Shown: piece after piece, positions 7,829-10,628 of the stretch
Layout: the number at the start of each line of letters is the position of its first letter
Position numbering within the stretch: the first letter of the stretch is position 1
NCBI GenBank assembly: GCA_029979375.1
Contig: JAPOHQ010000030.1
Coordinates: 1-10,628 of the forward strand
Reading direction: 5' to 3'
From: Microbacteriaceae bacterium
GTDB lineage: Bacteria > Actinomycetota > Actinomycetes > Actinomycetales > Microbacteriaceae
DNA: 10,628 bases
Translations under genes and position numbers: made by a program
The notes under the pieces: generated by a model
The model's database searches: none
The model's input: the letters and a program-made list of their open reading frames with translations, nothing else
What the model was told of the DNA's origin: nothing

Positions 7829-8704
7829 TTAGTCAGACGACTTGGTAGTTTTCTCCTCGGCAGGTTCTCTGCCAGGCTTCCAAATCGATGGTTCGAGGCC
7901 AGGGTGGCGGCGACTTTGAACCACGAATATCGCGATACCGATTGTCAATCCGATCAGCGCCGACCAGATGTTGACTCGCAATCCAAGAATAATCTCACTT
8001 GGGTCAATTCGGATACTTTCTATCCAAATTCTTCCCAGCGAGTAGACCATTAGATAAAGCGCAAAGACCTTGCCCCACTGCAACCTAAGACGCGAGGCCA
8101 GCAGAATAATCAGCGCGGCACCGGTTAGGTTCCAAATCATCTCGTAGAGGAAGGTGGGGTGGAACAGCAGCCCTTCTGGAAGTCCGTTCGGATAGGCCGG
8201 GTTGCTGCTGTCAATCTCAAGTCCCCACGGCAATTCAGTGGGGAGGCCAAAGAGCTCCTTATTGAAGTAGTTGCCAAGGCGCCCAATCCCCTGAGCAATC
8301 AGGATCCCTGGGGCAACTGCGTCCGCCACCGTCAAGAACCTGTAGCCGAGCTGCCGGGTACCGATGTAGGCGCCCACCGCGCCGAAGGTAATGGCTCCAT
8401 AGATTGCAAGTCCACCCTCCCAGATGCGAAGCGTTGCCAGAAGGTCCGCTCACTCATAGAAATAGTCGGCTGGGTGGGTGATCACATGGAAGAAGCGGCC
8501 ACCAAGAATTCCAAACGGGACCGCCCAAAGCGCGATGTCCAGCATGCTCCCGCGTTCCGCACCGCGCCTTGAAAGTGTCCGATCAGCTATCAGAGTTGCG
8601 ATGACGATGCCGGTGAGGATAAAGAGCGCATAGAAGTGAATCCGCACTGGACCGATGTCGATAAAGGAAATCTCTGGTGAGGGAATGCCTGCTAAGAAAT
8701 GCAC
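7829..8704 (-). pseudogene. lgt: Prolipoprotein diacylglyceryl transferase, interrupted by one in-frame TGA
   Basis: Lgt moves diacylglycerol from phosphatidylglycerol to the lipobox cysteine of prelipoproteins in the cytoplasmic membrane. The reading frame spans 291 codons from a GTG start, a normal length, but codon 85 (8452-8450) is TGA. Upstream are 84 residues beginning MHFLAGIPSPEISF with two membrane helices, including Y25, which appears equivalent to E. coli Y26. Downstream, in the same frame, ADLLATLRIWEGGLAIYGA continues the family pattern. Then come the Lgt signature GRLGNYFNKELFG (141-153, with R142 and N145), LPWGLE, FHPTFLYE, GRIWIESIR (224-232), about five more helices and a charged tail. 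Ribosome-binding AGGA (8715-8712) overlaps the trpA stop. The first internal start after the TGA is a GTG at 8377 inside a helix, so re-initiation would not restore the enzyme. The cause could be mutation, a sequence error or readthrough. Gene identity is firm; loss of function is not. Confidence 0.8.
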
Positions 8705-8708
8705 TGGC

Positions 8709-9485
8709 CTATCCTAAACCGCTTGCAAGCTCGCGAACCTTGGCTCGCAGGGCTTCGAGGCCACCTTCTTCATAGGCGCGAATAATCGCGGTTCCCACGA
8801 TAGCGCCGTCGGCGTAGCTGTTTACCTCTGCGACCTGCTCACCATTGGAGACTCCCACGCCCACGCAGACCGGAATATCCGAGACTTCTCTGATTCCCTC
8901 AGTGACCGACCTGGCCAGGCGATCAAGTTCGGCTCGCTCCCCCGTGATTCCCATGGTTGAGACGGCATATACGAAGCCTTTAGAGGCCTCGGCATTTTGC
9001 TTTGTTCGCGCGGGCGAACTACTTGGCGCTACAAGAAAAACACGTTCCAAGCCAACTTGGTCCGAAACATCAAGCCAGCTAGCGGCTTCGTCGGGAATGA
9101 GGTCGGGAGTGATCATTCCCTGAGCGCCGCTCTCTGATAACTCCTCGGCAAAACTCTCCAGACCAAAGCGAATTACTGGGTTCCAGTAGCTCATGACAAG
9201 CATTGGAACTTCTGTTTGCTGTCGCACTTTTTGAATTACCTCAAAGAGATTAGAGAGCCTAAACCCATTAGCCAGAGCCTTTTCAGTCGCTCGCTGGATA
9301 ACCTCGCCATCCATAACGGGGTCCGAATACGGCACCCCAACCTCAAGAATGTCGCAGCCCTCCTGAGCCATCGCAACCAGGGCTGCCACCGAGTCATCGA
9401 CTGTTGGGTAGCCGGCTGGAAAGTAGCCGATGAGCGAGCCCCTGCCCTGTGCGCGCCTGTCTCGCAGAACCTCTTCAACCCGCAT
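8709..9485 (-). CDS. trpA: Tryptophan synthase alpha subunit
   Basis: TrpA splits indole-3-glycerol phosphate into indole and glyceraldehyde 3-phosphate. The indole passes through a tunnel to TrpB in the cytoplasmic alpha-beta complex. The product is a TIM barrel of 258 residues, slightly under the usual 265-270. The catalytic acids are E48 in ILEVGVPYSDP and D59 in VMDG, matching E. coli E49 and D60. The mobile loop reads VSTMGITGERAE, the form I associate with actinobacteria. The phosphate-binding end of the barrel includes GVGVSNGEQV and DGAIVGTAII. The start codon shares one base with the trpB stop (TAATG at 9487-9483), a classic coupled junction that favours equal synthesis of both subunits. 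A short G-run just upstream is the only ribosome-binding candidate. No defect is visible. Confidence 0.97.
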   Translation of the reverse strand: MRVEEVLRDRRAQGRGSLIGYFPAGYPTVDDSVAALVAMAQEGCDILEVGVPYSDPVMDGEVIQRATEKALANGFRLSNLFEVIQKVRQQTEVPMLVMSYWNPVIRFGLESFAEELSESGAQGMITPDLIPDEAASWLDVSDQVGLERVFLVAPSSSPARTKQNAEASKGFVYAVSTMGITGERAELDRLARSVTEGIREVSDIPVCVGVGVSNGEQVAEVNSYADGAIVGTAIIRAYEEGGLEALRAKVRELASGLG

Positions 9486-10628
9486 TAGGCCCCCAGGATG
9501 CCAAAGTAGCGACCAGCGGTTTCCATATCCTTATCCCCGCGTCCCGAAAGATTGATCAAAATGCTCGAACCGGCAGGCAACCTCTCAGCGAGCGCTTTGA
9601 CTCCAGCTAGGGCGTGAGCGGTCTCAATCGCCGGGATTATGCCCTCGGTCTCGCTGAGCAGCCTCATAGCCTCCATTGCCTCTCGGTCGGAGATCCCGTG
9701 GTAATTGACCCTGCCCATGTCCTTAAGCCACGCGTGCTCCGGACCAACTCCTGGGTAATCCAAGCCGGCGGATATCGAGTGAGACTCCATTGTCTGGCCA
9801 TCTTCGTCTTGGAGCATGTAGCTCCTGGCTCCATGCAGCACACCAGGTACGCCCTTTGATAGCGTTGCCGCGTGCATCATCGTCTCGACACCGTCGCCAG
9901 CGGCCTCAAATCCCCAAAGCTGCACCTCTGGGTGATCTAGGAAGGCGTGGAAGATGCCGATGGCATTCGAACCGCCCCCAACGCAGGCCGCAACAGCGTC
10001 TGGCAAGGAGCCAGTAAGTTCCAGCATTTGCTGCTTGGCCTCGAGTCCGATGACACTGTGAAAGTCGCGGACCATTGTGGGAAACGGGTGCGGTCCGGCC
10101 ACGGTGCCTAGCAGGTAGTGAGTGGTGTCGACATTTGCCACCCAGTCCCTCATGGCCTCATTGATTGCATCCTTTAAAGTCCTCGAACCCGTCTTAACCG
10201 GCACGACCTCCGCACCAAGCAGGCGCATGCGAGCGACGTTGAGGGCCTGGCGTTCAGTGTCGACCTCCCCCATGTAAACGACGCACTCCAAGCCGAAATA
10301 CGCACCTGCGGTGGCTGACGCAACTCCATGCTGGCCCGCACCGGTCTCGGCAATGATTCGTTTCTTGCCCATCCGCTTCGTCAAAAGAGCCTGCCCCATG
10401 ACGTTGTTTATTTTGTGACTACCGGTGTGGTTTAGATCCTCCCGCTTGAGAAACACTCGCACGTCGCCAAACTTTCGGGCGAAGCGCTCTGCCTCTGTGA
10501 TTATCGAGGGGCGCCCCGTGTAGTTCTTATGCAGGTCTGCCAGTTCTTTCGCGAACGCAGCGTCCTGCCTGGCGGCCCGGTAAACCTCGTCAAGCTGATC
10601 CAAGGCGGCAATCAGTGGTTCCGGGACG
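9485..10628 (-). CDS. trpB: Tryptophan synthase beta subunit (5' end outside the window)
   Basis: TrpB condenses indole with L-serine to give L-tryptophan, using pyridoxal phosphate. The frame is open to the right edge: the first visible codons read VPEPLIAALDQLDEVYRAAR, the usual family sequence about 20-30 residues in. The TTG at 10603-10601 is therefore an internal leucine, not the start, and only a short N-terminal piece is missing. The PLP Schiff-base lysine is in NHTGSHKINN, codon 10414-10412. The catalytic glutamate is in AETGAGQHG. The phosphate-binding loop is GGGSNAIG, and the serine contacting the PLP ring nitrogen is in NLSGRGDKD near the C-terminus. The frame ends at TAA (9487-9485), overlapping the trpA ATG by one base. 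Upstream trp genes such as trpC probably lie to the right; this is inferred from the usual actinobacterial order and not seen. Confidence 0.97.
   Translation of the reverse strand, partial: VPEPLIAALDQLDEVYRAARQDAAFAKELADLHKNYTGRPSIITEAERFARKFGDVRVFLKREDLNHTGSHKINNVMGQALLTKRMGKKRIIAETGAGQHGVASATAGAYFGLECVVYMGEVDTERQALNVARMRLLGAEVVPVKTGSRTLKDAINEAMRDWVANVDTTHYLLGTVAGPHPFPTMVRDFHSVIGLEAKQQMLELTGSLPDAVAACVGGGSNAIGIFHAFLDHPEVQLWGFEAAGDGVETMMHAATLSKGVPGVLHGARSYMLQDEDGQTMESHSISAGLDYPGVGPEHAWLKDMGRVNYHGISDREAMEAMRLLSETEGIIPAIETAHALAGVKALAERLPAGSSILINLSGRGDKDMETAGRYFGILGA

Noticed and set aside
7829..8377. A separate 182-residue membrane protein starting at GTG 8377
   Set aside because: The start lies inside an Lgt helix with no ribosome-binding site. 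The same frame continues upstream with Lgt family sequence back to the TGA, so it is the 3' part of lgt.
8450..8452. The lgt TGA as a sign of a changed genetic code (TGA read as glycine or tryptophan) or as selenocysteine
   Set aside because: gltB ends naturally at TGA (3229-3227) at the expected family end point, tryptophan is written TGG elsewhere, actinobacteria use the standard bacterial code, and Lgt is not a selenoprotein family.
1..10628. An undescribed defence, mobile or biosynthetic system
   Set aside because: Every stretch is accounted for by familiar housekeeping genes, and plus-strand open frames longer than 60 codons are all antisense shadows of them.

Overview
The window is an ordinary, densely packed stretch of an actinobacterial chromosome. 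The gene order trpB-trpA-lgt-gltB-gltD-pyk, followed by an Rv1626/PdtaR-like response regulator, is characteristic of that phylum. Protein details fit the family Microbacteriaceae, for example the GltB start MTISPF..., an Lgt stretch reading THPADYFYE, and a TrpA loop reading STMGITGER. Short spacers and overlapping start/stop codons suggest a streamlined genome, possibly a freshwater lineage such as Aquiluna or Rhodoluna. That placement is from memory of the families and was not checked by search.

Layout, reading right to left because all proteins are on the minus strand. trpB is cut by the right edge (9485-10628). trpA (8709-9485) shares one base with trpB. lgt (7829-8704) follows after 4 bases. 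gltB (3227-7768) follows after 60 bases and has a TTG start. gltD (1777-3234) overlaps gltB by 8 bases. pyk (315-1760) follows after 16 bases. A tRNA-Leu(CAA) gene lies on the plus strand (231-313), tail to tail with pyk and separated by a single base. A divergent 49-base gap then leads to the start of the response regulator (1-181), which is cut by the left edge.

The genes cover the last two steps of tryptophan synthesis, lipoprotein lipidation, glutamate synthesis from glutamine and 2-oxoglutarate, and the last step of glycolysis. They are probably transcribed as one or two long polycistronic messages, since no terminator or strong internal promoter was recognised between them. There is no gene-free stretch longer than 60 bases.

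The one real anomaly is lgt. It carries a single in-frame TGA at codon 85, where remembered relatives have glycine. The frame is intact on both sides and the catalytic motif sits at its normal distance. This is a nonsense mutation, a base-call error, or a readthrough site. No mobile element, CRISPR array, phage gene or undescribed multi-gene system was seen.
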